Source: Paenibacillus sp. JJ-223
GTDB taxonomy: Bacteria > Bacillota > Bacilli > Paenibacillales > Paenibacillaceae
Direction of reading: 5' to 3'
Length of the DNA stretch: 64,000 bases
NCBI RefSeq assembly: GCF_927798175.1
Contig: NZ_CAKMMP010000014.1
Location: 124,001-188,000 of the forward strand
Made by a program: the position numbers and the translations under genes. The notes under the pieces are model-generated. The model ran no database searches, was not told the origin of the DNA, and worked only from the letters and a program-made list of their open reading frames with translations. Below are positions 33,156 through 42,486 of this stretch, piece by piece; within the stretch, counting starts at the first letter, position 1; each line of letters starts with the position of its first letter.

Positions 33156-33605
33156 TCAGGAAATATACCCCATGATGCGTTCAATCACGGTGACACTATT
33201 GGCTTCTGTCCGGCAAATGATGAGAATCGTATCATCGCCGCAGATCGTTCCCATTACTTCTGTCCACTCTATGTTATCCAGAAGGGCCGCAATCGAATTG
33301 GCGGTTCCCGGCAAACACTTCATCACCACCAAATTGTTCGTGTGGTCAATGTGAAGAAAATTGTCCACAAGCGCTCTCTTCAGCTTCTGAATCGGATTGT
33401 AACGCTGATCGGTAGGAAGCGAATACTTGTACCGCCCGTCATCCATCGGAATTTTGATCAACAGCAGTTCCTTGATATCTCTGGACACGGTTGCCTGAGT
33501 GACCTGAAAACCTGCTTGACGCAGCGCTTCCACCAGATCATCCTGTGTTTCAATATCGTTTTGGCTTATGATTTCACGAATTTTAATATGTCGTTGTCCC
33601 TTCAT
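33156..33605 (-). CDS. argR: Arginine repressor ArgR/AhrC
   Basis: Hexameric regulator of arginine biosynthesis and catabolism. 149 aa: N-terminal winged helix (TQDDLVEALRQAGFQVTQATVSRDIKELLLIK) and C-terminal oligomerisation and arginine-binding domain with the GTICGDDTILIICR segment, where GDD binds arginine. Located between the tlyA region and recN as in B. subtilis. Confidence 0.96.
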   Translation of the reverse strand: MKGQRHIKIREIISQNDIETQDDLVEALRQAGFQVTQATVSRDIKELLLIKIPMDDGRYKYSLPTDQRYNPIQKLKRALVDNFLHIDHTNNLVVMKCLPGTANSIAALLDNIEWTEVMGTICGDDTILIICRTEANSVTVIERIMGYIS

Positions 33606-33642
33606 ACATGCCTCCAGTTTGAATAATCCCTATAGCAACGAC

Positions 33643-34131
33643 CTAGTCAAGATCGTCGCCATCATACACGTCTTCGTCATAATCAAGCAAACGGATCAAT
33701 TTCACGCTTGCCTCTTCCAGATCTACGTACAACAGGCCATCACAACCTGGGTACAGAAGCAAGTAATGCAGGAAACGATCCCTCAAAGCAGGACCCGAAA
33801 ATTCAACGGGCTGTCTGCGACGGGACGTTTTGACCAAATAGCGCGCATCTTCCCGCTCGGCGACGAAATCAATGAACAGCCTGCTGTAAAGGACCGATTC
33901 GTTGGCTTCAAACGCAAGCGGTATTTTCATTCTCCCCCCGATGACTTCATAACCTTCCGCTTCAAGCAAGTCAATTGCAGGAGAATCCTGAATATCCTCA
34001 TTTAACGGAAGCCCTGACAAACTTACAGGAATTGGACGGTTCAACCAGCTTCGCCAGCCGTAAAACAGCCACAGCATCAAGCAAACGGCAAGCACTCCGA
34101 TCACAATCGAGTCATATTGCCCTTCCATCAT
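33643..34131 (-). CDS. Unknown membrane-anchored protein, 162 aa
   Basis: Not recognised. One N-terminal membrane helix (SIVIGVLAVCLMLWLFYGW), then a soluble domain (about residues 45-150) with alternating strands (EGYEVIGGRMKIPLAFEANE, LFIDFVAEREDARYLVKTSR) and an acidic tail DYDEDVYDGDDLD. The middle resembles a small nuclease-like alpha/beta fold in general shape only. It lies between argR and tlyA, an insertion compared with B. subtilis. GAGGTG is close upstream of the start. Confidence 0.75.
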   Translation of the reverse strand: MMEGQYDSIVIGVLAVCLMLWLFYGWRSWLNRPIPVSLSGLPLNEDIQDSPAIDLLEAEGYEVIGGRMKIPLAFEANESVLYSRLFIDFVAEREDARYLVKTSRRRQPVEFSGPALRDRFLHYLLLYPGCDGLLYVDLEEASVKLIRLLDYDEDVYDGDDLD

Positions 34132-34197
34132 CGTTCACCTCATCCACTAATTCGAGGTTCGGAAGACATTTTCCTGTTCTTAGCATCACCTTTCCAG

Positions 34198-34228
34198 CGA
34201 AAAGAAACCCATCCTATGATGAGTTTCC
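34198..34228 (-). terminator. Terminator of tlyA, overlapping its stop codon
   Basis: GAAACTCATC and GATGGGTTTC (one G-T pair) with a 4-nt loop, followed on the minus strand by TTTT. The left arm is the last codons of tlyA and the TAG is in the hairpin. Confidence 0.65.
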
Positions 34229-35059
34229 CTTAAAAGTATGCGCAGCTTCCATTGCGATCCGATGCGCCAACGCATCAAATGGAGCCAGTTCGTTCTCTTG
34301 TTGTGGAGCATCCGGTTCTTCCAGACGCCAGTGCGCAAGAAATTCGATATTCCCTTCTCCGCCGGTAATCGGGGAAAAAGTAAGGCCTTGAAGACGAAGT
34401 CCAAGCTCATTCGCGAAACGAAGCATGGATTCCAACACTTCCTGATGGACCTTCGAGTCACGAACGACGCCGGATTTACCGACCTTCTCCCGACCGGCCT
34501 CGAATTGCGGCTTGATCAAAGCCACGATATGGGCTGGACGCTTCAACAAGGCCATAAGCGGCGGCAAAATGATTTGCAGCGAAATAAAGGATACGTCAAT
34601 GCTCGCGAAATCAGGCACTGGACCTGTCAAATCCTCGGGTGTTACGTATCGGAAGTTGGTTCGCTCCATAACGGTAACCCGCTCATCATTCCTTAGCGAC
34701 CAATCTAATTGGTTGTAACCGACATCGATGGCATAAACATGCGATGCGCCATGTTGAAGGGCACAATCCGTAAATCCACCGGTGGAAGAACCGATATCCA
34801 ACATAACACGACCATTCATGTCGAGTCCAAAATGGCGAATTGCTTTTTCAAGCTTCAGTCCGCCACGTCCCACGTATGGATGCACAGCACCCTTCACCTT
34901 GAGTTCGGCTTCGCGCGGAATTTTCATGCCGGCTTTTTCGATCCGTTCATTATTGGCATATACCAGTCCTGCCATGATGGCTGCTTTTGCCTTTTCGCGA
35001 CTCTCGTAAAAGCCTTGCTCAACCAGCAGAACATCAATTCGTTCTTTCGGGAGTGACAT
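34214..35059 (-). CDS. tlyA: TlyA-type rRNA methyltransferase (hemolysin A family)
   Basis: S4 RNA-binding domain at the N-terminus (RIDVLLVEQGFYESREKAKAAIMAGLVY), then an FtsJ-type methyltransferase with the SAM loop LDIGSSTGGFTDCALQHGA and the catalytic-lysine motif IALIKPQFEA. 281 aa. Members 2'-O-methylate 16S/23S rRNA; the same gene (yqxC) follows dxs in B. subtilis. Confidence 0.92.
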   Translation of the reverse strand: MSLPKERIDVLLVEQGFYESREKAKAAIMAGLVYANNERIEKAGMKIPREAELKVKGAVHPYVGRGGLKLEKAIRHFGLDMNGRVMLDIGSSTGGFTDCALQHGASHVYAIDVGYNQLDWSLRNDERVTVMERTNFRYVTPEDLTGPVPDFASIDVSFISLQIILPPLMALLKRPAHIVALIKPQFEAGREKVGKSGVVRDSKVHQEVLESMLRFANELGLRLQGLTFSPITGGEGNIEFLAHWRLEEPDAPQQENELAPFDALAHRIAMEAAHTFKGNSS

Positions 35060-35249
35060 GTCTTTCTCCTATCCTGTAGTTAATCCAATGCTATAGAAAT
35101 CGAATAAACCAATCACACTAGGCCACTTCGAATGCAGTACCATCTTCCGATCGCTGTTATCCCCAGATTGGTTCTGCCTCTTCGTTAATGTGTGTATGCT
35201 TTTTCCGGTTTATATAGGTCTATAAAAACATTTTACGACTTCCCTTAAT

Positions 35250-37157
35250 CTAGGAAGGAAAGCGGGTTCTTGACATCCCGTACGAAGACTGGGCTGCCAT
35301 GCTTCGCAGCTCGGCGCAAACATTTTGGGCCGTTAAGCCCACTTCCGCACGCTGCTCGTCAATGCTGCCATGTTCGATGAACCGATCCGGAACGCCCATG
35401 AGCTGTACATGAATGTCATGCAGACCCTGTTCTGCATAAAATTCAAGCACAGCGCTCCCCATGCTTCCTGCCTGTGATACTTCTTCAAGAACAATCAGCT
35501 TGGTTCCACGCAGCGCCAGCTCGCGCAGCATCGACTCATCGAGCGGCTTCAGGAAACGCGCGTTGATGACACCTGACGATATGCCTTCGCGTTTCGCCAT
35601 ATCTGCTGCCTCTTCGGCGATCTGCACCATCGACCCCGAGGCAATGATCGCATAACCTTCGGCAGGCCGCAATTGCTCCCAAGTCCCGATCGGAATCGGT
35701 ATCAGCTGTTCGTCCATCGGAACGCCAACCACATTGTTTCTAGGATAGCGGTATGCAATCGGTCCATCGTTATAATCAAGCGCCGTCTTCATCATGTGAC
35801 GCAGCTCGTTTTCATCTTTCGGCATCATCAGCACGATGTTCGGGATATGGCGCATAAACGCCACATCGTATACGCCTTGGTGCGTTTCCCCGTCCGGACC
35901 GACGAATCCGGCACGGTCAATGGCAAAAATGACGTTTGCGTTATGTCTGCAAATATCATGCACGATCTGATCATAAGCACGCTGCATAAACGTGGAATAT
36001 ACCGCATATACAGGCTTAAGCCCTTCCATGGCTAACGCAGCGCACATCGTCGCCGCATGCTGCTCGGCGATCCCCACGTCGATCATGCGATCCGGAAACG
36101 CCTTGCTGAACGGAATAAGTCCGGATCCGGTTGGCATTGCCGGGGTCACCGCGACGATTCGCTTATCCTTTTTGGCAAGCTCCACCAGCGTTTCCCCAAA
36201 GATTTCGGTATACATCGGTTTGCCAACGGCCTTAAGTACTTGGCCGGATTCAATTTTATATGGCGAGATGCCATGCCACTTATGCGAATCCGCTTCTGCA
36301 GGCTGATATCCTTTTCCTTTGGTTGTAAGGACATGGACCAGCACCGGACCATCCACGTTGTCAGCCTGCTTAAATGCCTCGATCAATTTGGGAATGTCGT
36401 GTCCATCAATCGGCCCCAAATACTTGAAGCCCAGTTCCTCGAACAGCACGCCTGGAACCATCATGTATTTCACACTATCCTTGATCCAGCTTGCCGATTT
36501 GGCCAAACGATCGCCGATACCCGGGATCCTTTTCAGCATGCCTTCTACGTCGTCCTTTGCCTTCAGGTAATGACGATCCGAGCGGATTTTGCTCAAATAT
36601 TTATGCATTGCGCCTACATTGGGTGCAATAGACATTTCGTTATCATTCAGAATGACCATCAGCTTCTTTTGTTCGTGACCGATATGGTTCAACGCCTCAA
36701 AGGCCATGCCGCCTGTTAATGCCCCGTCACCAATCAGTGCAATCACCTTATTGTCCTCGCCCTTAAGGTCGCGTGCCAGGGCCATGCCCATAGCCGCCGA
36801 CAATGAAGTGCTGCTGTGGCCGGCTTCCCAGACATCATGTTCGCTTTCATTTCGCTTGACGAATCCGCACAATCCATTGTGCTGCCGTAACGTATCGAAA
36901 CGGTCCATGCGTCCCGTAAGAATTTTGTGAACATATGCCTGATGCCCTACATCGAATATCATTTTATCTACCGGACTGTTGTAGCAATAGTGCAGGGCCA
37001 CCGTGAGCTCAACCACTCCTAAATTCGGGGCAAGATGCCCCCCTGTCACAGACAGCTTCTCGATCAGAAACTGCCGAATCTCTGCCGATAATAATACAAG
37101 GTCATCCTCAGACATCGACTTGAGATCGCTCGGTTGTTTAATTTGTGGAAGCAGCAC
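35250..37157 (-). CDS. dxs: 1-deoxy-D-xylulose-5-phosphate synthase
   Basis: First enzyme of the MEP isoprenoid pathway: pyruvate plus glyceraldehyde-3-phosphate to DXP. 635 aa; ThDP motif GDGALTGGMAFEALNHIG..LNDNEMS, His in GHSSTSLSAAMG, and the transketolase-like domain with GIAEQHAATMCAALA and RAGFVGPDGETHQG. GTG start with GGGGAG 6 nt upstream. ispA lies upstream in the same direction, a logical pathway partner. Confidence 0.97.
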   Translation of the reverse strand: MLLPQIKQPSDLKSMSEDDLVLLSAEIRQFLIEKLSVTGGHLAPNLGVVELTVALHYCYNSPVDKMIFDVGHQAYVHKILTGRMDRFDTLRQHNGLCGFVKRNESEHDVWEAGHSSTSLSAAMGMALARDLKGEDNKVIALIGDGALTGGMAFEALNHIGHEQKKLMVILNDNEMSIAPNVGAMHKYLSKIRSDRHYLKAKDDVEGMLKRIPGIGDRLAKSASWIKDSVKYMMVPGVLFEELGFKYLGPIDGHDIPKLIEAFKQADNVDGPVLVHVLTTKGKGYQPAEADSHKWHGISPYKIESGQVLKAVGKPMYTEIFGETLVELAKKDKRIVAVTPAMPTGSGLIPFSKAFPDRMIDVGIAEQHAATMCAALAMEGLKPVYAVYSTFMQRAYDQIVHDICRHNANVIFAIDRAGFVGPDGETHQGVYDVAFMRHIPNIVLMMPKDENELRHMMKTALDYNDGPIAYRYPRNNVVGVPMDEQLIPIPIGTWEQLRPAEGYAIIASGSMVQIAEEAADMAKREGISSGVINARFLKPLDESMLRELALRGTKLIVLEEVSQAGSMGSAVLEFYAEQGLHDIHVQLMGVPDRFIEHGSIDEQRAEVGLTAQNVCAELRSMAAQSSYGMSRTRFPS

Positions 37158-37230
37158 GAGAATCTCCCCGCTTTCCTAGATTGATTAAATAGCCGTGATG
37201 TATACAGCTTATTTGTTAACATTAAAAAAC

Positions 37231-37259
37231 ATTATATCATAAATGACCAAGAAACCTAA
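37231..37259 (-). promoter_or_regulatory. SigA-type promoter of dxs
   Basis: Minus-strand TATAAT (37236-37231) with TTAGGT (37259-37254) 17 bp upstream; the -10 is consensus, the -35 weak. It lies 74 bp before the dxs start. Confidence 0.5.
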
Positions 37260-37428
37260 TTTGCGTCAGCAACCTTCAGTCCGCGAGCCGTTTCGCCAAA
37301 TGGCACACGGGTTACAGCCTATGTATCTTTTACGTCCGTTCACCGATATGGATGCAAAAAATGCATCAAATCCATGTACCCTGATCCGAATGTATTGAAA
37401 CATCGACTAACCCTGCTGCTTCTGGAAG

Positions 37429-38334
37429 CTAGTGATCCCTGTTCATTAAATAATCGGCAATTTCCATCAACCGGGACGAATCCGGCAGCCCGGCTCTGTC
37501 AAGCGCATCCTTCGCAGACCGGGTCAGCACGCGGACCTGCTCCAGCGAGGCTTCCATTCCGATAAAAAACGGATAGGTAACCTTCTGCTGGTTCACATCA
37601 CTCTGCGTTTTTTTCCCCATCTTCTGTTCATCGCCCGTTAAATCAAGAATGTCGTCCTGAATTTGGAAGGCCAGCCCCAGATCTCTGCCGAACACGCGCA
37701 GCGCCTCCAATTGTCCTTCCGAAGCTCCGCCAATCCGGGCTCCTGCCAGCAAGGAGAACACGATCAGATCGCCGGTCTTATGCAAATGAATGTACTGCAG
37801 CTGCTCAAGGCTGGTCATGCCTTGCTCGCCTTCCATGTCAGCCACCTGTCCGCCAACCATGCCTCTGGCACCCGCCAATTCCGCCAGGTCTTCCACGATG
37901 GACAGCAGCGCTTCTGCCGGAACGCCATGGGAACGCCCCGCTTGCACAATACTGTAAAACGCATGCGTAAGCAGTGCGTCACCGGCCAATATAGCCGCGG
38001 CCTCCCCAAACACTTTATGGTTCGTAGGTTTACCTCTGCGATAATCGTCGTTATCCATGGCAGGCAGGTCATCGTGGATCAGCGAATACGTATGAACCAT
38101 TTCCACGGCGCAGGCCACCGGCATTGCAGCACTGCGCTGCGCACCGAGGGCTTCCGCCGCGGCGACGACCAACAATGGGCGCAGGCGCTTGCCCCCGGCC
38201 ATCAGCGAATACTGCATGGCTTCGCGCAAAGATTTCGGCACGTCCCAATGAACAGGCAGCGCTTCCTGCAGCGCTGCCGTAACCTCATTAGCCGTATTTT
38301 GCAGATACTGTTCGAATGATAGCCGATTACTCAT
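37429..38334 (-). CDS. ispA: Farnesyl diphosphate synthase / polyprenyl synthetase
   Basis: Condenses IPP with DMAPP/GPP to farnesyl diphosphate. 301 aa; first Asp-rich motif DDLPAMDNDDYRRG, second DDILDLTGD, plus GGKRLRP and KTGDLI. The ATG at 38334 overlaps the end of xseB by 8 bp. In the xseA-xseB-ispA operon. Confidence 0.95.
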   Translation of the reverse strand: MSNRLSFEQYLQNTANEVTAALQEALPVHWDVPKSLREAMQYSLMAGGKRLRPLLVVAAAEALGAQRSAAMPVACAVEMVHTYSLIHDDLPAMDNDDYRRGKPTNHKVFGEAAAILAGDALLTHAFYSIVQAGRSHGVPAEALLSIVEDLAELAGARGMVGGQVADMEGEQGMTSLEQLQYIHLHKTGDLIVFSLLAGARIGGASEGQLEALRVFGRDLGLAFQIQDDILDLTGDEQKMGKKTQSDVNQQKVTYPFFIGMEASLEQVRVLTRSAKDALDRAGLPDSSRLMEIADYLMNRDH

Positions 38335-38584
38335 TCGGTTCACCGCTTTCGTCAAGCGAAGTTCCAAACGGTTTTTTGCGCAGCTCCCCGTCTTCTTCCA
38401 CGATCATTTCAATTTTGCGTTCCACCTGCTCCAGTTTGATGCCGCACAATTGCGAAAGCTTCATCCCCCGTTGAAACAGATCAATGGCCTGCTCAAGGGG
38501 GACATCCCCATGCTCCAGTTCGCTCACGATCTCTTCCAGAGCGGCCATTGCTTCTTCAAAGTTCAATTCCGGTTCATTCGCCAT
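38327..38584 (-). CDS. xseB: Exodeoxyribonuclease VII small subunit
   Basis: Small partner of XseA, degrading single-stranded DNA to oligonucleotides. 85 aa with the typical FEEAMAALEEIVSELEHGDVPLEQAIDLFQRGMKLSQLC helical hairpin. Overlaps xseA by 11 bp and ispA by 8 bp, so translation is coupled. Confidence 0.95.
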   Translation of the reverse strand: MANEPELNFEEAMAALEEIVSELEHGDVPLEQAIDLFQRGMKLSQLCGIKLEQVERKIEMIVEEDGELRKKPFGTSLDESGEPNE

Positions 38585-39938
38585 GGGTAGTGTCGTCCTC
38601 CTTCATTCCCCAAACCTGACAGTCCAGCTGCCCGTCGGTGAGTTTGATCTTGATTGAGTCTCCGGGCTGCACATCCTTCAGGGACTTGATCAACCGTTTC
38701 TCCTGCTCATCATAGACGAGGCTGTATCCGCGAGACATGACTTTAAGCGGACTGAGCGCATCCAGATGGCGTACGGCAGATGCCCATTTTTGCTGTTTAG
38801 ACTTCATGATGGAATTCATCGCCAACTCCAGTTGGCGCCTCGCAGCAGTATGTTCCCGGCGTGCCGCGCCCACTTGTTCACGAGGATTGAACCGCTGCAG
38901 CGCGGCGTGAAGGCGCTCCCGCTTTTCTCCCGTCCATTTCATCCGCGAATCGATGCTCCGCATCAGTCGCTGCTGCAGCATATCGAGCCGTTCGGCGTGC
39001 TGGAGCAGCGTCCTTCTCGGGTGTACCAACACCGGCGAACGCTGCAACCGCTCCAGCCGCTCGCGGCTTTGTGCCGCCCGCTGACGAAGCCGATGCTGCA
39101 GCTGCCTTTGTCTTTGCGCGATCTGCTGCGCCAGTTCAGCCCGGCTTGGCACCGCTAGTTCTGCGGCAGCGGTCGGCGTTGCCGCGCGCAGGTCGGCCGC
39201 AAAGTCTGCAATCGTAAAATCCGTTTCATGACCAACGGCTGAAATCACCGGAATCCCCGAGCCTGCAATCGCCCTTGCAACCATCTCTTCATTAAAAGCC
39301 CACAGCTCCTCCAGCGAACCGCCGCCGCGTCCAACGATCAGCACGTCCGCTTCTCCCATTCGGTTTAAACCTTCAATGGCTTTGACAATGGAAGGTGCCG
39401 CACCTTTCCCTTGCACCAGCACCGGATACAACACGACCCGGGCAGAAGGAAATCTTCGCTGCAGAGTGGTAAGAATATCCCGAACCGCAGCTCCCGTCGG
39501 AGAAGTGATCACGCCAATGGTTTGCGGATATCGGGGAATATCCCGTTTTCGCAAGGGCGAAAACAAACCTTCATCCTCCAGCTTTTTTTTCAGCTGCTCA
39601 TAAGCAAGATACAGGCTGCCAATGCCATCAGGCTGCATATGCGTGGCATAAAATTGATACTGGCCATCGCGTTCGTACACGGAAACATTGCCTCGCGCAA
39701 TAACCCTCGTGCCCTCTTTGGGCACGAAGGGTAATCGCTGATTATGCGAAGCAAACATGATCGCTTTAATCCGGCTGTCCTTGTCTTTGAGCGTAAAATA
39801 CATATGTCCGCTGGAATGGTGGGTGAAGTTGGAAATTTCGCCTCGAAGCCACACGTCCGACAGCACCTGATCGGATTCCAGTTTCATCCGGATATACCGA
39901 TTCAGGTCCTTGATGGAAAATATCCGTTGTTCAGCCAC
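38574..39938 (-). CDS. xseA: Exodeoxyribonuclease VII large subunit
   Basis: Catalytic subunit. 454 aa: N-terminal OB fold (VWLRGEISNFTHHSSGHMYFTLKD), catalytic domain with GVITSPTGAAVRDILTTLQRRFP, RGGGSLEELWAFNEE and SAVGHETDFTIADFAADLRAATPTAAAE, then a long Arg/Gln-rich coiled coil (about residues 265-390). Follows folD by 8 bp. Confidence 0.96.
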   Translation of the reverse strand: MAEQRIFSIKDLNRYIRMKLESDQVLSDVWLRGEISNFTHHSSGHMYFTLKDKDSRIKAIMFASHNQRLPFVPKEGTRVIARGNVSVYERDGQYQFYATHMQPDGIGSLYLAYEQLKKKLEDEGLFSPLRKRDIPRYPQTIGVITSPTGAAVRDILTTLQRRFPSARVVLYPVLVQGKGAAPSIVKAIEGLNRMGEADVLIVGRGGGSLEELWAFNEEMVARAIAGSGIPVISAVGHETDFTIADFAADLRAATPTAAAELAVPSRAELAQQIAQRQRQLQHRLRQRAAQSRERLERLQRSPVLVHPRRTLLQHAERLDMLQQRLMRSIDSRMKWTGEKRERLHAALQRFNPREQVGAARREHTAARRQLELAMNSIMKSKQQKWASAVRHLDALSPLKVMSRGYSLVYDEQEKRLIKSLKDVQPGDSIKIKLTDGQLDCQVWGMKEDDTTHGE

Positions 39939-39946
39939 GGGTATAC

Positions 39947-40804
39947 CTAGCTCAAGCCGTGAGCGCGTTTGGCTGCAATCAACGTATTTTGCATCAGCAT
40001 CGTAATCGTCATCGGACCTACGCCGCCGGGAACCGGTGTAATCGGTCCAGATACTTCCTTCACGCTCTCGAAATCAACATCGCCTGCGAGCTTGCCGTTA
40101 TCCAAACGATTCATGCCTACGTCGATCACGACCGCACCCGGCTTGACATAGTCTGCGTCAACGAAGTTGGCGCGGCCGATGGCTACAACCAGAATGTCTG
40201 CTTGGCGAGTAATCTCTTTCATGTTCGCCGTGCGGGAGTGGCACATGGTGACAGTTGCATTCTCGCGTTGCAAGAGCAAGGATACGGGTTTACCGACGAT
40301 GTTGCTGCGTCCGATAACTACGGCATGTTTGCCGGACATTTCAATGCCCGTGCGTTTGATGAGCTCGATTACACCGGCTGGCGTACAAGGCAGCAGGCTG
40401 TCGTCACCGATGACAAGATTGCCCACGTTGACCGGATGGAATCCGTCCACGTCTTTTTCCACCGCGATGGCATCAATGACAGCTTTCTCTTCGATATGAT
40501 TCGGCAATGGAAGCTGAACCAGAATCCCGTTAATGCTATCCTGTTTGTTCAGCTTGTCCACGAGCGCAAGCAGGTCTTCCTGGGAAGTAGCTGCATCCAA
40601 ACGATGAACTTCCGAATAGAAGCCCAGATCCTGACAAGCTTTTTCCTTGTTGCGTACGTAAACATGGGAAGCAGGGTCATCTCCAACGAGTACCACGGCG
40701 AGGCCGGGAACAACTCCCTTCTCTGCAAGCTGCTTCACTTCGGCGGTAATGCCTGTACGAATTTCCTGGGATACTTCTTTACCGTTGATAATAGATGCTG
40801 TCAT
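39947..40804 (-). CDS. folD: Bifunctional methylenetetrahydrofolate dehydrogenase/cyclohydrolase
   Basis: Interconverts methylene-, methenyl- and formyl-tetrahydrofolate. 285 aa; YVRNKEKACQDLGF with the catalytic Lys, VQLPLPNHI, PCTPAGVIELI, GRSNIVGKPVSLLL nucleotide loop and PVPGGVGPMT. Part of the nusB-folD-xseA-xseB-ispA run. Confidence 0.97.
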   Translation of the reverse strand: MTASIINGKEVSQEIRTGITAEVKQLAEKGVVPGLAVVLVGDDPASHVYVRNKEKACQDLGFYSEVHRLDAATSQEDLLALVDKLNKQDSINGILVQLPLPNHIEEKAVIDAIAVEKDVDGFHPVNVGNLVIGDDSLLPCTPAGVIELIKRTGIEMSGKHAVVIGRSNIVGKPVSLLLQRENATVTMCHSRTANMKEITRQADILVVAIGRANFVDADYVKPGAVVIDVGMNRLDNGKLAGDVDFESVKEVSGPITPVPGGVGPMTITMLMQNTLIAAKRAHGLS

Positions 40805-40852
40805 TTACTCTCTCTCCCTTATGTGAACATAGAATAAGTAACCTGCAAAAAA

Positions 40853-41305
40853 TTAAGACAACTTCTCCTTGATGGTACCCACTTCCTGAATCATGCGGCC
40901 AAGAACGCCGTTAACGAATTTTCCGGACTCGTCGGTCCCGAAGTGTTTGGACAGTTCAATCGCTTCGTTAACGGATACTTTGGCAGGGACATCATCCTGG
41001 AATACCATTTCGTAGGCGGCCAGCCTGAGAATCTGGCGGTCAACCCTGGACAAGCGGCTGATTTGCCAACCTTTGAGATAATCCCCAAGCAAACCGTCAA
41101 TCGCTTCCTTACGATCCCATGTCCCTTGCACCAATGCCGTTACATACTCGCGCATCGCATCCGCGTCGCGAATGACCACATCGGTTTCGTTTTCTTCCGC
41201 CGCTTCATTGATCAACATGTTGACCGCTTCAGCAGCGCCAACCTCATTCATTTCCATCTGGTACAGGCTTTGTACCGCAATTTCCCTAGCCAAACGTCTT
41301 TTCAT
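40853..41305 (-). CDS. nusB: Transcription antitermination factor NusB
   Basis: Works with NusE/S10 in rRNA antitermination. 150 aa, all-helical; typical RRLAREIAVQSLYQMEM opening, SRVDRQILRLAAYEM and PAKVSVNEAIELSKHFG..KFVNGVLG. First gene of the operon leading to ispA; about 250 bp upstream hold the terminator of the stress-envelope genes. Confidence 0.95.
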   Translation of the reverse strand: MKRRLAREIAVQSLYQMEMNEVGAAEAVNMLINEAAEENETDVVIRDADAMREYVTALVQGTWDRKEAIDGLLGDYLKGWQISRLSRVDRQILRLAAYEMVFQDDVPAKVSVNEAIELSKHFGTDESGKFVNGVLGRMIQEVGTIKEKLS

Positions 41306-41317
41306 ATCCTGCCTCCT

Positions 41318-41335
41318 GCAGCATTCCGTCCGGAA
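41318..41335. repeat. Palindrome upstream of nusB
   Basis: GCATTCCG-TC-CGGAATGC, a perfect 8-bp inverted repeat just before the nusB ribosome site. Could be a leader hairpin that hides the site or an operator; role unknown. Confidence 0.5.
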
Positions 41336-41470
41336 TGCTCCTCATGCTTATTTTCAAACAACCATTTCCACACTGACTTGCTTCTGCATCCGATTGAACA
41401 CCATGCATTTCAAGCAAGCTGCAGCTTGGTTTGATCTACATCTTTGGTATTATTGTGTTCCCTTTTCACA

Positions 41471-41546
41471 AAAAAACCTGCAATACGTTTCCTCCAAAAA
41501 AATGCATATTAAACTACAGCCATTTTGGAAGAAACCTATTGCAGGG
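41471..41546 (-). terminator. Terminator of the DUF2273-amaP-asp23 group
   Basis: CCTGCAATA-GGTTTC-TTCC pairs with GGAGGAAACGTATTGCAGG over about 18 bp around a long AT-rich loop; the minus strand continues with seven Ts. Confidence 0.85.
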
Positions 41547-41555
41547 TTCAAGCGG

Positions 41556-41789
41556 CTACTTAAACGGACGCCAGCGATCACCCAGCCATTGCCCCCACTC
41601 CCGCCAAGGAATGTGGAATTCCAGCTTTGAATCACTTCGTCTGCCCAAGGTATACCCGACGAACACCAAAAGTGCAAAGAACAACATATCCCAAAATCCA
41701 ATCCATACGTAAAGAAAACCAAAAAAGATGCCGCCGACTATGCCGAGAATCCGGCCTTTGTAATTATCCCAAATCTCTCTCCACAGCAT
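41556..41789 (-). CDS. DUF2273 small membrane protein
   Basis: 77 aa with two hydrophobic stretches (ILGIVGGIFFGFLYVWIGFW and LLFFALLVFVGYTLGRRSD), matching DUF2273, which in Gram-positives is encoded with AmaP and Asp23. The C-terminal KLEFHIPWREWGQWLGDRW is amphipathic and longer than usual. Probably part of the envelope-stress complex. 14 bp after amaP. Confidence 0.85.
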   Translation of the reverse strand: MLWREIWDNYKGRILGIVGGIFFGFLYVWIGFWDMLFFALLVFVGYTLGRRSDSKLEFHIPWREWGQWLGDRWRPFK

Positions 41790-41803
41790 CAGTGAAATTC
41801 ACC

Positions 41804-42352
41804 TCATTCCACTCGACTCTTGTAGTTAGGCGACTGGGTAACGTTCGCAATATACACAGTAACAAAGGAAACCGGAATACCCGTAATCTCCTGTACATGA
41901 TCATGTATTGCCTTTTGCAGCTCGGTCGTCAGTGCCGGAATCGGCGTCTCGCCATCCACCACGGCCCTGATCTTGATCTCCAGTCCTGACTCAACCACGC
42001 GAATTCTTGCCTTGACATCACGTACGCCACGGAAACGCGAAGTGGCTTTCATGCACAAATTTTCGATCGTTTCCATCGAAATCTGCACATCGCCATATTC
42101 GGTACGCTGGTCGACGGAAGGCAGCGAAGCACGCTCGCGCCGGACGGAAATGTAGAAGAAGCGCAAACTCAGGATAAACAAAACCGCGGCCGCGATCACG
42201 GCGGCAACAATAACGTTCTGTTCCTGCTGGTAATTCAATTCGTAAGGCAGCACTCCGCTGATCAGGAGAATGACCACTGCCGATATTGCTCCAACGCTTA
42301 TGCTGTATAGAAACAACAGAAGCCGATCCAGTATTTTTGCCACGAACTGCAC
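41804..42352 (-). CDS. amaP: Alkaline shock response membrane anchor AmaP
   Basis: 182 aa; two N-terminal membrane helices (LLLFLYSISVGAISAVVILLI and VIVAAVIAAAVLFILSLRFFY) then a domain homologous to Asp23 (ISMETIENLCMKATSRFRGVRDVKARIRV). In Staphylococcus AmaP tethers Asp23 to the membrane. Followed closely by the DUF2273 gene; the Asp23 gene is 134 bp upstream. Confidence 0.9.
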   Translation of the reverse strand: MQFVAKILDRLLLFLYSISVGAISAVVILLISGVLPYELNYQQEQNVIVAAVIAAAVLFILSLRFFYISVRRERASLPSVDQRTEYGDVQISMETIENLCMKATSRFRGVRDVKARIRVVESGLEIKIRAVVDGETPIPALTTELQKAIHDHVQEITGIPVSFVTVYIANVTQSPNYKSRVE

Positions 42353-42448
42353 AGCCTCCCTTGCTTACCTACGTTTCTTGATACCCAATCTTGTGCACCT
42401 GTCTCGGCTCACTGTCCCATTGGCCGAAAAGATCTGTCCAAGAAGGGA

Positions 42449-42476
42449 TAACCCCCGGCACCCATGCCGGGGGAAT
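42449..42476 (-). terminator. Hairpin after asp23-family gene
   Basis: CCCCCGGC and GCCGGGGG, perfect 8 bp with a 6-nt loop. The T-tract on the minus strand is weak (GGTTATCCCTTCTT). It may terminate partially and reduce amaP expression relative to asp23. Confidence 0.6.
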
Positions 42477-42486
42477 TGAACTTCTT

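Noticed and set aside
37280..37428. GATGCA-TTTTT-TGCATC hairpin as ispA terminator
   Set aside because: Only a 6-bp stem, no proper T-run in the ispA direction and placed far from the stop.
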